A DNA stretch of 10,442 nt. Source: Geobacter sp. UBA6802. GTDB taxonomy: Bacteria > Desulfobacterota > Desulfuromonadia > Geobacterales > Pseudopelobacteraceae. Location: contig DKFG01000036.1 in assembly GCA_002452325.1 (NCBI GenBank), forward strand, positions 1 through 10,442, given 5' to 3'. The stretch's first letter is position 1, and every line of letters begins with the position of its first letter. The notes below the pieces were generated by a model, which saw only the letters and a list, made by a program, of their open reading frames with translations, ran no database searches and was not told where the DNA came from. Of this stretch, positions 1-6,374 are shown in pieces. Made by a program: the position numbers and the translations under genes.

Positions 1-446
1 AGCGCAAGCCGTTTTCCTTTATCTGTGCCGATCTCTCTGAAGTTTCCCGCTTTGCGCGTCTGAGCAACCATGCCTTCAAGATCATGAAACGGTATCTGCC
101 GGGGCCCTATACCTTTGTGCTGCATGCCAGCCGTGAGGTGCCGGATCTGCTGACCACCAGGCAGAAGACGGTGGGGATCAGAATTCCGGATAATCCGATC
201 TGTCTGGCCCTGGTGCAGGGACTGGGGGCGCCCCTGGTGACCACCAGTGCCAATCTGTCCGGCGAGGAGCCGGTGGGTGATCCCTATCTTATTAACGACC
301 AGTTTGGGCATGCCTTGGAGATGGTGATTGACGGGGGGCTTTTGACCACGGATGTCAGCTCAGTGATCAGTTTGCTTGATAACGGTATTGAACTGTTGCG
401 CGAAGGGGCCGGTGACCTTTCGTGGCTGGCGGGGGAACAGCAATGA
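1..446 (+). CDS. YciO-type Sua5/YrdC-family protein (3' part, start outside window)
   Basis: Partial gene, open in frame from base 3 to a TGA at 444-446; the 5' end lies before the window. The visible 147 residues match the C-terminal two thirds of the YrdC-like fold: KPFSF near the edge, the MKRYLPGPYTFVL segment, the VGIRIPDNP segment and the TTSANLSG segment, ending in REGAGDLSWL. This order and the terminal REGxGD fit the YciO branch better than Sua5/TsaC proper. TsaC makes threonylcarbamoyl-adenylate for tRNA t6A; YciO proteins share the fold and bind double-stranded RNA, but their reaction is less settled, so only the family is called. The stop overlaps the ATG of the next gene (ATGA at 443-446), suggesting translational coupling. 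No symbol is given because the N-terminus and the paralogue type cannot be checked. Confidence 0.88.
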   Translation, partial: RKPFSFICADLSEVSRFARLSNHAFKIMKRYLPGPYTFVLHASREVPDLLTTRQKTVGIRIPDNPICLALVQGLGAPLVTTSANLSGEEPVGDPYLINDQFGHALEMVIDGGLLTTDVSSVISLLDNGIELLREGAGDLSWLAGEQQ

Positions 447-1528
447 TGCTGCAGCAGATGAGTGACACTGATCGGACTGTTGAACTGCTGGCCCGCAGAA
501 ATGCTGAGCTTGCCTCATTGCTGGAGATCGGCAAGACCCTGATCTCGTCTCTTGAACTGCGGGAGGTGCTGCAGTCGATCATGCTGCAGGTGGAGCGGTT
601 GCTGCAGCCCAAGACCTGGTCGTTGCTGCTGATCGAGGAGGATACCGGCGAACTCTGCTTTGAAATTGCCGTTTCACCGGTGGCCCAGGAGTTGAAAGGG
701 ATCCGGCTTAAGGTGGGGGAGGGGATTGCCGGCTGGGTGGCTCAGACCGGAACCTCGCTGCTAATCCCGGATGTGAGCCAGGATCCCCGCTTTGCCCGTC
801 GTGTGGCTGATGAGGTGGCCTATCCGGTCAGTTCAATTCTCTGTGTGCCGCTCAGGATCAGAAACCGTGTCCTGGGGGTGATCGAGCTGATCAACAGCAG
901 TGGTGAGCGGACCTTTAACGAGGATGATCTGCCGCTGCTTGAGGCAGTGGCAGATTTTGCCGCCATTGCCATTGATAATGCCCGCAACTACCGGCGGGTC
1001 TCTGAACTGGTGGTGACTGATGACCTGACCGGTCTGTACAATGCCCGTCATTTCCATGAGCTGCTGGAATATGAGATAGACCGGAGCCGGCGCTACCGCA
1101 GCCAGGTTTCGCTCTTGTTCTTTGATCTGGATCATTTCAAGTCGGTTAACGACCGCCACGGCCATCTGGTGGGTAGTCGGATGATCAGTGAGGTAGGCCG
1201 ACTGGTGCAACGGCACATCCGTTCCTCTGATCGTGCCGCCCGTTACGGCGGTGATGAATATGTCATTATCCTGCCTAACACCGGAAAAGAAGGGGCGGTG
1301 TCCGTGGCTAACAACCTGCTGAACCGGTTACGCAGCTACCCGTTCCTGACCGACAGTGACGAGCAGTTCGCCATCACTGCCAGCTTTGGCGCAGCCACCT
1401 TTCCTGATGATGCCCTTGATCGCACTGAACTGATCAGGGCTGCTGATTCTGCCATGTATATGGCCAAGGAAGCCGGTCGAAACAGGGTTTGTCACTACTC
1501 GGACCACGCCACCAAACGGATGGCCTGA
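443..1528 (+). CDS. GAF-GGDEF cyclic dinucleotide synthase, Hypr-like Ser variant
   Basis: Soluble 361-aa protein without a signal peptide or membrane segment. A GAF sensor domain spans about residues 20-180 and a GGDEF domain about 195-355. The active-site motif is GGDEY (269-273), a Tyr variant of GGDEF. Five residues upstream is an RxxD inhibitory site (RSSD, 260-263), so product feedback is likely possible. The guanine-contacting Asn is kept (N236), but the position equal to PleD Asp344 is Ser245, within GHLVGS. Asp-to-Ser here is the hallmark of Hypr enzymes such as Geobacter GacA that make cyclic AMP-GMP as well as c-di-GMP; product specificity is inferred from this residue. Start: an in-frame GTG at 422 exists, but ATG 443 has GGGGGA at 431-436, six bases upstream, and forms an ATGA overlap with the preceding stop. 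ATG 446 or 458 are weaker alternatives. The GAF ligand is unknown. Confidence 0.93.
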   Translation: MMLQQMSDTDRTVELLARRNAELASLLEIGKTLISSLELREVLQSIMLQVERLLQPKTWSLLLIEEDTGELCFEIAVSPVAQELKGIRLKVGEGIAGWVAQTGTSLLIPDVSQDPRFARRVADEVAYPVSSILCVPLRIRNRVLGVIELINSSGERTFNEDDLPLLEAVADFAAIAIDNARNYRRVSELVVTDDLTGLYNARHFHELLEYEIDRSRRYRSQVSLLFFDLDHFKSVNDRHGHLVGSRMISEVGRLVQRHIRSSDRAARYGGDEYVIILPNTGKEGAVSVANNLLNRLRSYPFLTDSDEQFAITASFGAATFPDDALDRTELIRAADSAMYMAKEAGRNRVCHYSDHATKRMA

Positions 1529-1553
1529 TTGACCACTGCTGAAAGGAGCATTA

Positions 1554-1925
1554 ATGTATCGCCTTACCATCAAGACCGGCTTTGCTGCAGCCCATAACCT
1601 GATTAATTACCAGGGGGACTGTGAAAACCTCCATGGCCACAACTGGAAGGTAGAAGTGACGGTCACAGCCCGGGAGCTGGATCGGGCCGGACTTGCCATT
1701 GACTTCAAGGTGCTGAAAAAAAAGACCAATGCCGTGCTGGACGAACTGGATCACAAGTATGTAAATCAGCACCACTTTTTTCTCGATCTCTCGCCATCAT
1801 CGGAAAATATCGCCCGCTACCTCTACCTGGAGCTGTCCAAACTGCTCAATGACGGCAATGTGAAGGTAGAGCGGGTCGGGGTATGGGAGTCAGACAATGC
1901 CTGTGCGGAATACTATGATGCATGA
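1554..1925 (+). CDS. queD: 6-carboxy-5,6,7,8-tetrahydropterin synthase QueD
   Basis: QueD converts 7,8-dihydroneopterin triphosphate to 6-carboxytetrahydropterin, the second committed step of 7-deazaguanine (preQ0/queuosine) synthesis. The 123-aa length is usual for bacterial QueD. Zinc ligands are visible as H14, H27 and H29 (HGH), with the catalytic Cys at C23 in CENLHGH, the Asp-His pair D66-H67 in DELDHKYVN, and the pterin-anchoring Glu E112 in VGVWES. The start ATG has AAGGAG at 1543-1548, five bases upstream. The gene follows the GGDEF gene by 25 bases and overlaps queE by 29 bases if queE starts at 1897. A related family, PTPS-type eukaryotic enzymes, is made unlikely by the CxxxHGH pattern and the queE neighbour. 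Confidence 0.95.
   Translation: MYRLTIKTGFAAAHNLINYQGDCENLHGHNWKVEVTVTARELDRAGLAIDFKVLKKKTNAVLDELDHKYVNQHHFFLDLSPSSENIARYLYLELSKLLNDGNVKVERVGVWESDNACAEYYDA
1885..1889 (+). promoter_or_regulatory. Ribosome binding site inside queD favouring the 1897 queE start
   Basis: GGGAG lies seven bases before ATG 1897. The later in-frame ATGs at 1915 and 1918 have only a weak GGAA at 1907-1910. This supports the long overlap start for queE but does not prove it. Confidence 0.5.
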
Positions 1926-2664
1926 CGCCACACCGCTGATTGAGGTGTTTTCCTCGTTGCAGGGAGAAGGGGTGCTGGCTGGCTGTCGCCAGATCTTTAT
2001 CCGTTTTCCTGGATGCAACCTTGACTGCGCCTATTGTGATACCCGGATTGAGGCGCCACCGGTCTGCAGGATTGAGACAAAGCCCGGCAGCGGAATCTTC
2101 AGTGATCACCCCCAGCCGATCAGCCTTGTCACCGTGCTGGATCTGGTACACCGCTGGTGTGGGAGCCTGCCTGATGCCCACCATTCCATCAGCATCACCG
2201 GCGGTGAGCCGATGCTGCATGCTGACCTGCTGGCCCACTGGCTGCCGGAACTGAATATCCTGCTGCCCGTGTATCTGGAGACCAACGGCACCATGCCGGA
2301 ATATCTGCCCCGGTTGATAGAGCATCTGGATTATATCTCCATGGATATCAAGCTGCCCACCTCAGCAGCCACTCCGGCATTCTGGCATGAGCATCGCCGT
2401 TTTCTTGAGATTGCGGTGGAGCGTGAGGTATCGGTCAAGGTGATTATTGGTGAGCTGACCAGCCTGCAGGACCTGATCAAGGCCGCTGACCTGGTGGCCG
2501 AGGTTGATGATGAGATCCCGTTCATTATCCAGCCGGTGACCGGTCGGGACGGGCGGGTGGCTGTGCCGCCGGAGCGGCTGTTGGCCTTTCAGGCTGCTGT
2601 AGCCGGTAAACTGACTAATGTGCGGGTGCTGCCCCAGATGCATCACTTGCTTGAGGTGCCCTAG
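1897..2664 (+). CDS. queE: 7-carboxy-7-deazaguanine synthase QueE (radical SAM)
   Basis: QueE is a radical SAM enzyme that contracts the ring of 6-carboxytetrahydropterin to 7-carboxy-7-deazaguanine. Visible hallmarks in this 255-aa protein are the N-terminal EVFSSLQGEG substrate segment (16-25), the iron-sulfur cluster motif C40-x3-C44-x2-C47 (GCNLDCAYCDT), and the SAM-binding GGE motif at 102-104 within SITGGEPMLH. A LETNG segment follows, and the C-terminal half holds the VKVIIG and IIQPV strands expected of the barrel. The start is uncertain among 1897, 1915 and 1918; 1897 has the best ribosome binding site, while the later ones give the more usual short N-terminus. The overlap with queD points to coupled translation of consecutive pathway enzymes. 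queC, which would finish preQ0, is not in the window. Confidence 0.95.
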   Translation: MPVRNTMMHDATPLIEVFSSLQGEGVLAGCRQIFIRFPGCNLDCAYCDTRIEAPPVCRIETKPGSGIFSDHPQPISLVTVLDLVHRWCGSLPDAHHSISITGGEPMLHADLLAHWLPELNILLPVYLETNGTMPEYLPRLIEHLDYISMDIKLPTSAATPAFWHEHRRFLEIAVEREVSVKVIIGELTSLQDLIKAADLVAEVDDEIPFIIQPVTGRDGRVAVPPERLLAFQAAVAGKLTNVRVLPQMHHLLEVP

Positions 2665-2667
2665 GCA

Positions 2668-3393
2668 ATGCTGCTGGAAGAGATGACCACCCCCCAGGTT
2701 GAGGCAGCGCTGGCAGGCGGATGCAGCACGGTTTTCATCCCCTTTGGCGCCCTTGAAGAACATGGCCCCCATCTGCCCCTCTCAACCGACACCATCCAGG
2801 CCTACCAGGTCGGCAAGCGGGCAGCTCAGCTGATCCCGCTCTTTGTGGCGCCTCCTCTTCCATACGGTAACTGCCGTTCCACCAGCTGTCATCCCGGCAC
2901 GGTCTCCATCTCCACCACCACCCTGCGGGGGCTGCTGAAAGACCTGGTGCATTCCTTTTGTCGTCAGGGGATGCGGACAGTGGTGGTGCTGACCGGCCAT
3001 GCCGGCGGTGCCCATCGTCTGGCCCTGCAGGATGCCGGTGAAGAGCTGCTGCTTGAGCTGCCGGAACTGCGGATCGCAGTAGTGACGGAGTATGAGCTGG
3101 CCAAGGATGAGGGGAGAATGATTATTGAAACTCCCGGCGATGCCCATGCCGGTGAGATCGAGACCTCCCGCATTATGCACAGCCACCCTCATCTGGTCCA
3201 GGGGACAGCACCGGAAGAGTATCCCAGCTTTCCTGCCGGTATCCTGGTGCGTGACAAGCGACGCTACTGGCCGGGCGGGGTCTGGGGTAACCCGGCCAAG
3301 GCAACGGCAGAAAAAGGGGCACAGATCGAAGAGCTGGTGGCCCGCAAGGTGGTGGAGCTGGTTCAGGCGCTGGAGTCAGGGCTGTATGTCTGA
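2668..3393 (+). CDS. Creatininase-family amidohydrolase
   Basis: A 241-aa member of the creatininase family, divalent-metal amidohydrolases that open amide bonds of small cyclic or formylated substrates. The N-terminal metal motif is PFGALEEHGPHLPLSTD, with likely ligands E30, H32 and D41. A third His is at H111 in LTGHAGG (the family usually has NGHGGN) and the Glu at E163 in DAHAGEIETS. All five expected ligands are therefore present. The family includes creatininase, mycofactocin MftE and the archaeal ArfB deformylase that acts on a GTP-derived formylaminopyrimidine. The substrate here cannot be read from the sequence. The gene starts three bases after the queE stop and has only a distant, weak ribosome binding site (GAGG, 11 bases upstream), consistent with coupling to queE. 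Its place after two deazaguanine enzymes suggests, but does not show, a role in pterin or purine-like metabolism. Confidence 0.88.
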   Translation: MLLEEMTTPQVEAALAGGCSTVFIPFGALEEHGPHLPLSTDTIQAYQVGKRAAQLIPLFVAPPLPYGNCRSTSCHPGTVSISTTTLRGLLKDLVHSFCRQGMRTVVVLTGHAGGAHRLALQDAGEELLLELPELRIAVVTEYELAKDEGRMIIETPGDAHAGEIETSRIMHSHPHLVQGTAPEEYPSFPAGILVRDKRRYWPGGVWGNPAKATAEKGAQIEELVARKVVELVQALESGLYV

Positions 3394-3778
3394 TTCGCAG
3401 GTTGTACAGACCATACCCCTTGCCAACGGCCTGAAGGTAACCATTATCGATGTGAGCCGACACTACTTTGGCGGTTACTGGCGGTTGAGTCTTGAAGCCC
3501 GTTGTCTGGTGCCGTTGTCTGCTGCAGGTATGGATGATCCTGTGCGTCTTGAGGAGATGCGGAGTCAGCTGGGGGATCAGGTGCCGTTTGTGAGCACCAT
3601 AGAGCAGATGGCTGTGCCGCCGGAACAGGTTGACGAGACCCGCAACGCCCTACAGCAGCGACTGTTGGATCAGGTGATCCCGTTGTTGGAGCATCCTGAT
3701 TTTGCAGCCCGTTTTATTGCCAAAACATACCAGCAAAAGCTTAAACGTACCCTGCGCGGTATACCCTGTCTGAGATGA
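3386..3778 (+). CDS. Conserved-looking hypothetical protein, 130 aa, between creatininase and rlmD
   Basis: I do not recognise this family. The protein is soluble, lacks a signal peptide or membrane segment, starts MSDSQVVQTIPLANG, has an aromatic patch (RHYFGGYWRLSLEA, about residues 25-38), an acidic helical middle and a basic C-terminal tail rich in Lys and Arg. The reading frame stays open upstream to 3125, but ATG 3386 is the likely start: it overlaps the creatininase stop by eight bases and has AGGG (3378-3381) and GGAG (3372-3375) upstream. Its TGA overlaps the rlmD ATG (ATGA at 3775-3778). Overlaps on both sides argue that it is a real gene translated in step with its neighbours. A role near rRNA modification is only a guess from position. 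Confidence 0.75.
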   Translation: MSDSQVVQTIPLANGLKVTIIDVSRHYFGGYWRLSLEARCLVPLSAAGMDDPVRLEEMRSQLGDQVPFVSTIEQMAVPPEQVDETRNALQQRLLDQVIPLLEHPDFAARFIAKTYQQKLKRTLRGIPCLR

Positions 3779-5088
3779 ACCTGCATGAGCTGACCATTGA
3801 ACGTCTGGCCCTGGGAGGGAACGGGGTAGGGCGACTGAACGGCAAGGTCTGTTTTGTGCCGTTTGCTGCGCCGGGAGATTGCTTGAAGGTGCGGGTGGTG
3901 CGGGAGCATCGTTCCTACTCTGAGGCAGAGCTGGTGGAGCTCTGCCAGGCCTCGCCCCTGCGAACGACCCCACGCTGTCCGGTCTTTGGACAATGTGGCG
4001 GCTGTGACCTGCAACATATCAGCTACGATGTGCAGTACCGTGCCAAACAGCAGCAGCTGCAGGAGACCCTGCAGCGGATAGCCGGTATGAGCGATCCGCC
4101 CGTTACTCCGACAGTGGCGGCAGCTGATCCGTATGGGTATCGTGCCCGGGCCCAGTTCAAGCTGCACAGTACTCCCCAGGGGCTGGCGGTGGGTTTTTTT
4201 CGTCGGGGCTCGCGATATGTGATTGATCTGCCCCAGGGATGTCCGGTGGTTACCCCGGCAGTCAACCAGGCCATGGCCCGTCTGCGTACGGTCTTGCAGC
4301 TGATGCCGGATCTTCATCGTATCCCGCAGATCAGCCTTGAAGAGGGGATTGACGGGGTGGTTGCCATCATACACTACATCGGCGCCAACAGATCGGCGCT
4401 TGTGGAGCGGCTGTTGTCAGCCCGTGAACAGCTGGTGTTGGCTGGTCTGTTTATCCAGGCAGGCCGCAAGGACAGCCTGCAGCAGGTTTACGGTAACGGC
4501 GTACTGCAGTATGCAGTGCCGGCCTGCGGTGCAGTTGGCACCGATCTTCAGCTGCAGTACGGGATCGGTGGTTTTTCACAGGTAAACCGTCAGCAGAACC
4601 GCAGTATGGTCAATCTGGTCTGCAGCGCGGCCCAGCCTGCTGTGCATCATCGTCTGCTGGATCTGTTCTGCGGCAACGGTAATCTCTCACTGCCGATGGC
4701 CTCGCAACTGCAGCACCTGTACGGGGTGGAGGGGTTTGCGCCATCACTTGCATCGGCAGTTGACAATGCCGGTCAACTTCGTGTAAACAATAGCACTTTC
4801 AAATGCCTTGCCGCTGAAGCTGCTGTTGCCGAGCTGCTGCAGGCCAGGGCACGGTTTGATACCGTGGTGCTGGACCCGCCCCGTGCCGGTGCAGTGGAGC
4901 TGATGCGCCTGCTGCCCCGATTGGCAGCCAACCGGATCATCTACGTTTCCTGTGATCCTGCTACCCTGGCTCGGGATTTGAAAATCCTCTGCGGCGGCAC
5001 CGGCTACCAGTTGGTGCAGGCTACGCCGTTGGATATGTTCCCCCAGACCGGTCACCTTGAAACAGTGGCCCTCCTGACTCAAGTCTGA
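3775..5088 (+). CDS. rlmD: 23S rRNA (uracil-1939-C5)-methyltransferase RlmD
   Basis: A 437-aa SAM-dependent RNA m5U methyltransferase of the RumA/TrmA family. An N-terminal TRAM-like RNA-binding domain covers about residues 1-60. The iron-sulfur cluster ligands fit C68-x5-C74-x2-C77 with a distant fourth, C156. The C-terminal Rossmann domain has the SAM motif DLFCGNGN (296-303), the LDPPRAG motif (D367) and the catalytic nucleophile C393 in VSCDPATLARDL. A TRAM domain plus the cluster favours RlmD over TrmA or RlmC; some lineages have one enzyme with a different or double uridine target, so the exact target position is inferred. Start ATG overlaps the upstream stop. A 48-base gap separates it from the HU-family gene. 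Confidence 0.9.
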   Translation: MNLHELTIERLALGGNGVGRLNGKVCFVPFAAPGDCLKVRVVREHRSYSEAELVELCQASPLRTTPRCPVFGQCGGCDLQHISYDVQYRAKQQQLQETLQRIAGMSDPPVTPTVAAADPYGYRARAQFKLHSTPQGLAVGFFRRGSRYVIDLPQGCPVVTPAVNQAMARLRTVLQLMPDLHRIPQISLEEGIDGVVAIIHYIGANRSALVERLLSAREQLVLAGLFIQAGRKDSLQQVYGNGVLQYAVPACGAVGTDLQLQYGIGGFSQVNRQQNRSMVNLVCSAAQPAVHHRLLDLFCGNGNLSLPMASQLQHLYGVEGFAPSLASAVDNAGQLRVNNSTFKCLAAEAAVAELLQARARFDTVVLDPPRAGAVELMRLLPRLAANRIIYVSCDPATLARDLKILCGGTGYQLVQATPLDMFPQTGHLETVALLTQV

Positions 5089-5097
5089 TAACCAACC

Positions 5098-5118
5098 CTG
5101 TCTACCAGAGCAAGACAG
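5098..5118 (+). repeat. 6-bp inverted repeat before the HU/IHF-like gene
   Basis: CTGTCT (5098-5103) and AGACAG (5113-5118) can pair around a nine-base loop. The structure sits between the rlmD stop and the AAGGAG ribosome binding site at 5125-5130. There is no T-tract after it, so it is not a standard terminator; it could be an mRNA stability or processing element, or chance. Confidence 0.4.
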
Positions 5119-5136
5119 ACATACAAGGAGTGTGTA

Positions 5137-5418
5137 ATGAACAAGTCCGAACTGATCGAAACCTTTGCTGTTCAGCGTGAAATCTCTCACAAGCGGGCTG
5201 AAGAGGTGGTGAACATGATCTTCAACTCCATGAGCGACGCGATGATTGCAGGAGAGCGGATTGAAATCCGCGGTCTGGGAAGCTTTGTGGTCAAGGAGTA
5301 CGGCGCCTATACCGGCCGTAACCCCAAGACCGGCGAGCCGATTGAGGTTAGACCGAAGAAGCTGCCGTTCTTCAAAGTGGGTAAAGAGCTGAAGGAGCGT
5401 ATACTGGACGGCGAGTAG
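5137..5418 (+). CDS. HU/IHF-family nucleoid DNA-binding protein (IHF-beta-like)
   Basis: A 93-aa histone-like DNA-bending protein of standard length. It shows the family pattern MNKSELIE at the N-terminus, GERIEIRGLGSF in the beta region, the DNA-intercalating arm GRNPKTGEP with its Pro, and the closing PFFKVGKELKERI. The GERIEIRG and GRNPKTG segments resemble IHF beta more than HU, but many deltaproteobacterial proteins of this type are labelled simply HU family, so no symbol is given. ATG 5137 has AAGGAG at 5125-5130, six bases upstream, one of the strongest sites in the window. This fits high expression. It is four bases from the Ppx/GppA gene. Confidence 0.95.
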   Translation: MNKSELIETFAVQREISHKRAEEVVNMIFNSMSDAMIAGERIEIRGLGSFVVKEYGAYTGRNPKTGEPIEVRPKKLPFFKVGKELKERILDGE

Positions 5419-5422
5419 GAGC

Positions 5423-6346
5423 ATGTCTCGCCGTATTGCTGCAGTTGATCTGGGCACCAATACCGCCCGTCTGTTGATAGCCGACCTGTTTGATGACGGC
5501 AGTTTTGAGCAGCGGGTGCTGCAACGCTCGATCGTACGTCTTGGCGGCGGGTTCTGTCGGGAACGAGGGTTGGCAGACGATGCTGTGCAGCGTGCAACAG
5601 ACTGTCTGAAGCAGTTCAGCGAGACCATCCGGCAGCAGCAGGTGGATCAGGTTCGTGCGGTTGCCACCAGTGCCGTGCGGGATGCAGCCAACGGCAGCGC
5701 CTTTATTGCCAGGGTGCTGGATGAAACCGGTATCCGGCTGCAGGTGATCGACGGGATTGCCGAAGGCAGCATCGGATTGGCAGGGCTGCTGGCAGGTCTT
5801 GATCATCTGCCGCACCAGTTGCTGATGTTTGATGTGGGGGGGGGAAGCACCGAGTACACCTTAGCTCGGGGTGCTTCCCCTCTTTTTGTGCAGAGCCTGC
5901 CGCTGGGGGTGGTGCGCCTGACCGAAGGCAAGCCCGGGCCGGCTGAAATGACTGAAAAGATCAATCGTGAACTGGAGCGTCTTCAGCAGCAGCTTGATGC
6001 GGCAGGAGCGGTTGTAACTGCTGATACGTTGCTGGTTGGCACGGCTGGAACAGCCACCACCCTGGCGGCAATCAGCCTTGGCATGAGCGAGTATGACTAT
6101 CGCAAGGTCAATAACCTTACCCTGGCAGCGACTGAGATCAGACGGATCTACGAACTGCTGCTGCCCCTTTCACCCCAAGGGCGTTTACGGGTGCCCGGCC
6201 TGGAACAGGGGCGGGAAGATCTGATCATTGCCGGCTGCCTGATCACCCTGCTGACCCTGGAACGGTTTGGTATGACCCAGATGCAGGTGAGTGACTACGG
6301 TCTGCTTGAAGGACTGGTGGTGACTGATCTGGCTGTCGATGGATAA
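5423..6346 (+). CDS. Ppx/GppA family phosphatase (short form)
   Basis: A 307-aa ASKHA-fold protein of the exopolyphosphatase / pppGpp phosphohydrolase family, similar in length to the short two-domain forms without the C-terminal HD-like domain. Visible motifs are the phosphate-1 loop AAVDLGTNTARLL (D9), the phosphate-2 loop MFDVGGGSTEY (D137) and the GTAGTATTLAA loop starting at G206. The family usually has GxEEA in the catalytic Glu segment; here it reads DGIAEGS with a single Glu at E114. Whether it hydrolyses polyphosphate or pppGpp cannot be told from sequence. The ATG is only one base after AGGAG (5417-5421), which overlaps the HU-family stop; GGCGAG at 5410-5415 has better spacing. Later starts would remove the phosphate-1 loop. 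The coding region contains a G9 tract and a strong hairpin, annotated separately. Confidence 0.9.
   Translation: MSRRIAAVDLGTNTARLLIADLFDDGSFEQRVLQRSIVRLGGGFCRERGLADDAVQRATDCLKQFSETIRQQQVDQVRAVATSAVRDAANGSAFIARVLDETGIRLQVIDGIAEGSIGLAGLLAGLDHLPHQLLMFDVGGGSTEYTLARGASPLFVQSLPLGVVRLTEGKPGPAEMTEKINRELERLQQQLDAAGAVVTADTLLVGTAGTATTLAAISLGMSEYDYRKVNNLTLAATEIRRIYELLLPLSPQGRLRVPGLEQGREDLIIAGCLITLLTLERFGMTQMQVSDYGLLEGLVVTDLAVDG
5836..5844 (+). repeat. G9 homopolymer inside the Ppx/GppA gene
   Basis: Nine consecutive G residues encode the start of the phosphate-2 Gly loop (GTG GGG GGG GGA). Gly codons in neighbouring genes mostly use GGC or GGT, so the tract is not forced by the protein. Gain or loss of one G would shift the frame after about residue 138. 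Confidence 0.9.
5841..5880 (+). other. Terminator-like hairpin inside the Ppx/GppA coding sequence
   Basis: GGGGAAGCACC (5841-5851) pairs perfectly with GGTGCTTCCCC (5870-5880). An inner GAG/CTC stem (5852-5854 with 5865-5867) is separated by a two-base bulge, leaving a ten-base loop at 5855-5864. The 3' arm is followed by TCTTTTTG. This has the shape of an intrinsic terminator on the + strand but lies in frame within an intact gene. Function as terminator, attenuator or pause site is inferred. Confidence 0.6.
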
Positions 6347-6374
6347 ACAGCGAGCTAAGCTGCGGATTCATGTG

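Noticed and set aside
1529..1553. Possible preQ1 or cyclic-dinucleotide riboswitch before queD or elsewhere.
   Set aside because: The gap before queD is only 25 bases, and no GEMM-type or preQ1-type conserved core was seen in any intergenic stretch.
3125..3385. Upstream extension of the 130-aa hypothetical protein to 217 codons.
   Set aside because: This part is wholly inside the creatininase gene and its translation is Arg/Trp/Pro-rich shadow sequence; the ATG at 3386 with AGGG upstream is a better start.
3670..4374. A 234-codon open frame on the - strand opposite rlmD.
   Set aside because: The opposite strand encodes RlmD with its TRAM domain and cluster cysteines; the antisense translation shows no motif.
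4744..5628. A 294-codon open frame on the - strand across the rlmD 3' end, HU-family gene and Ppx start.
   Set aside because: It is antisense to three genes with clear family motifs, has no recognisable domain and no coding-like start context; it is a shadow frame.
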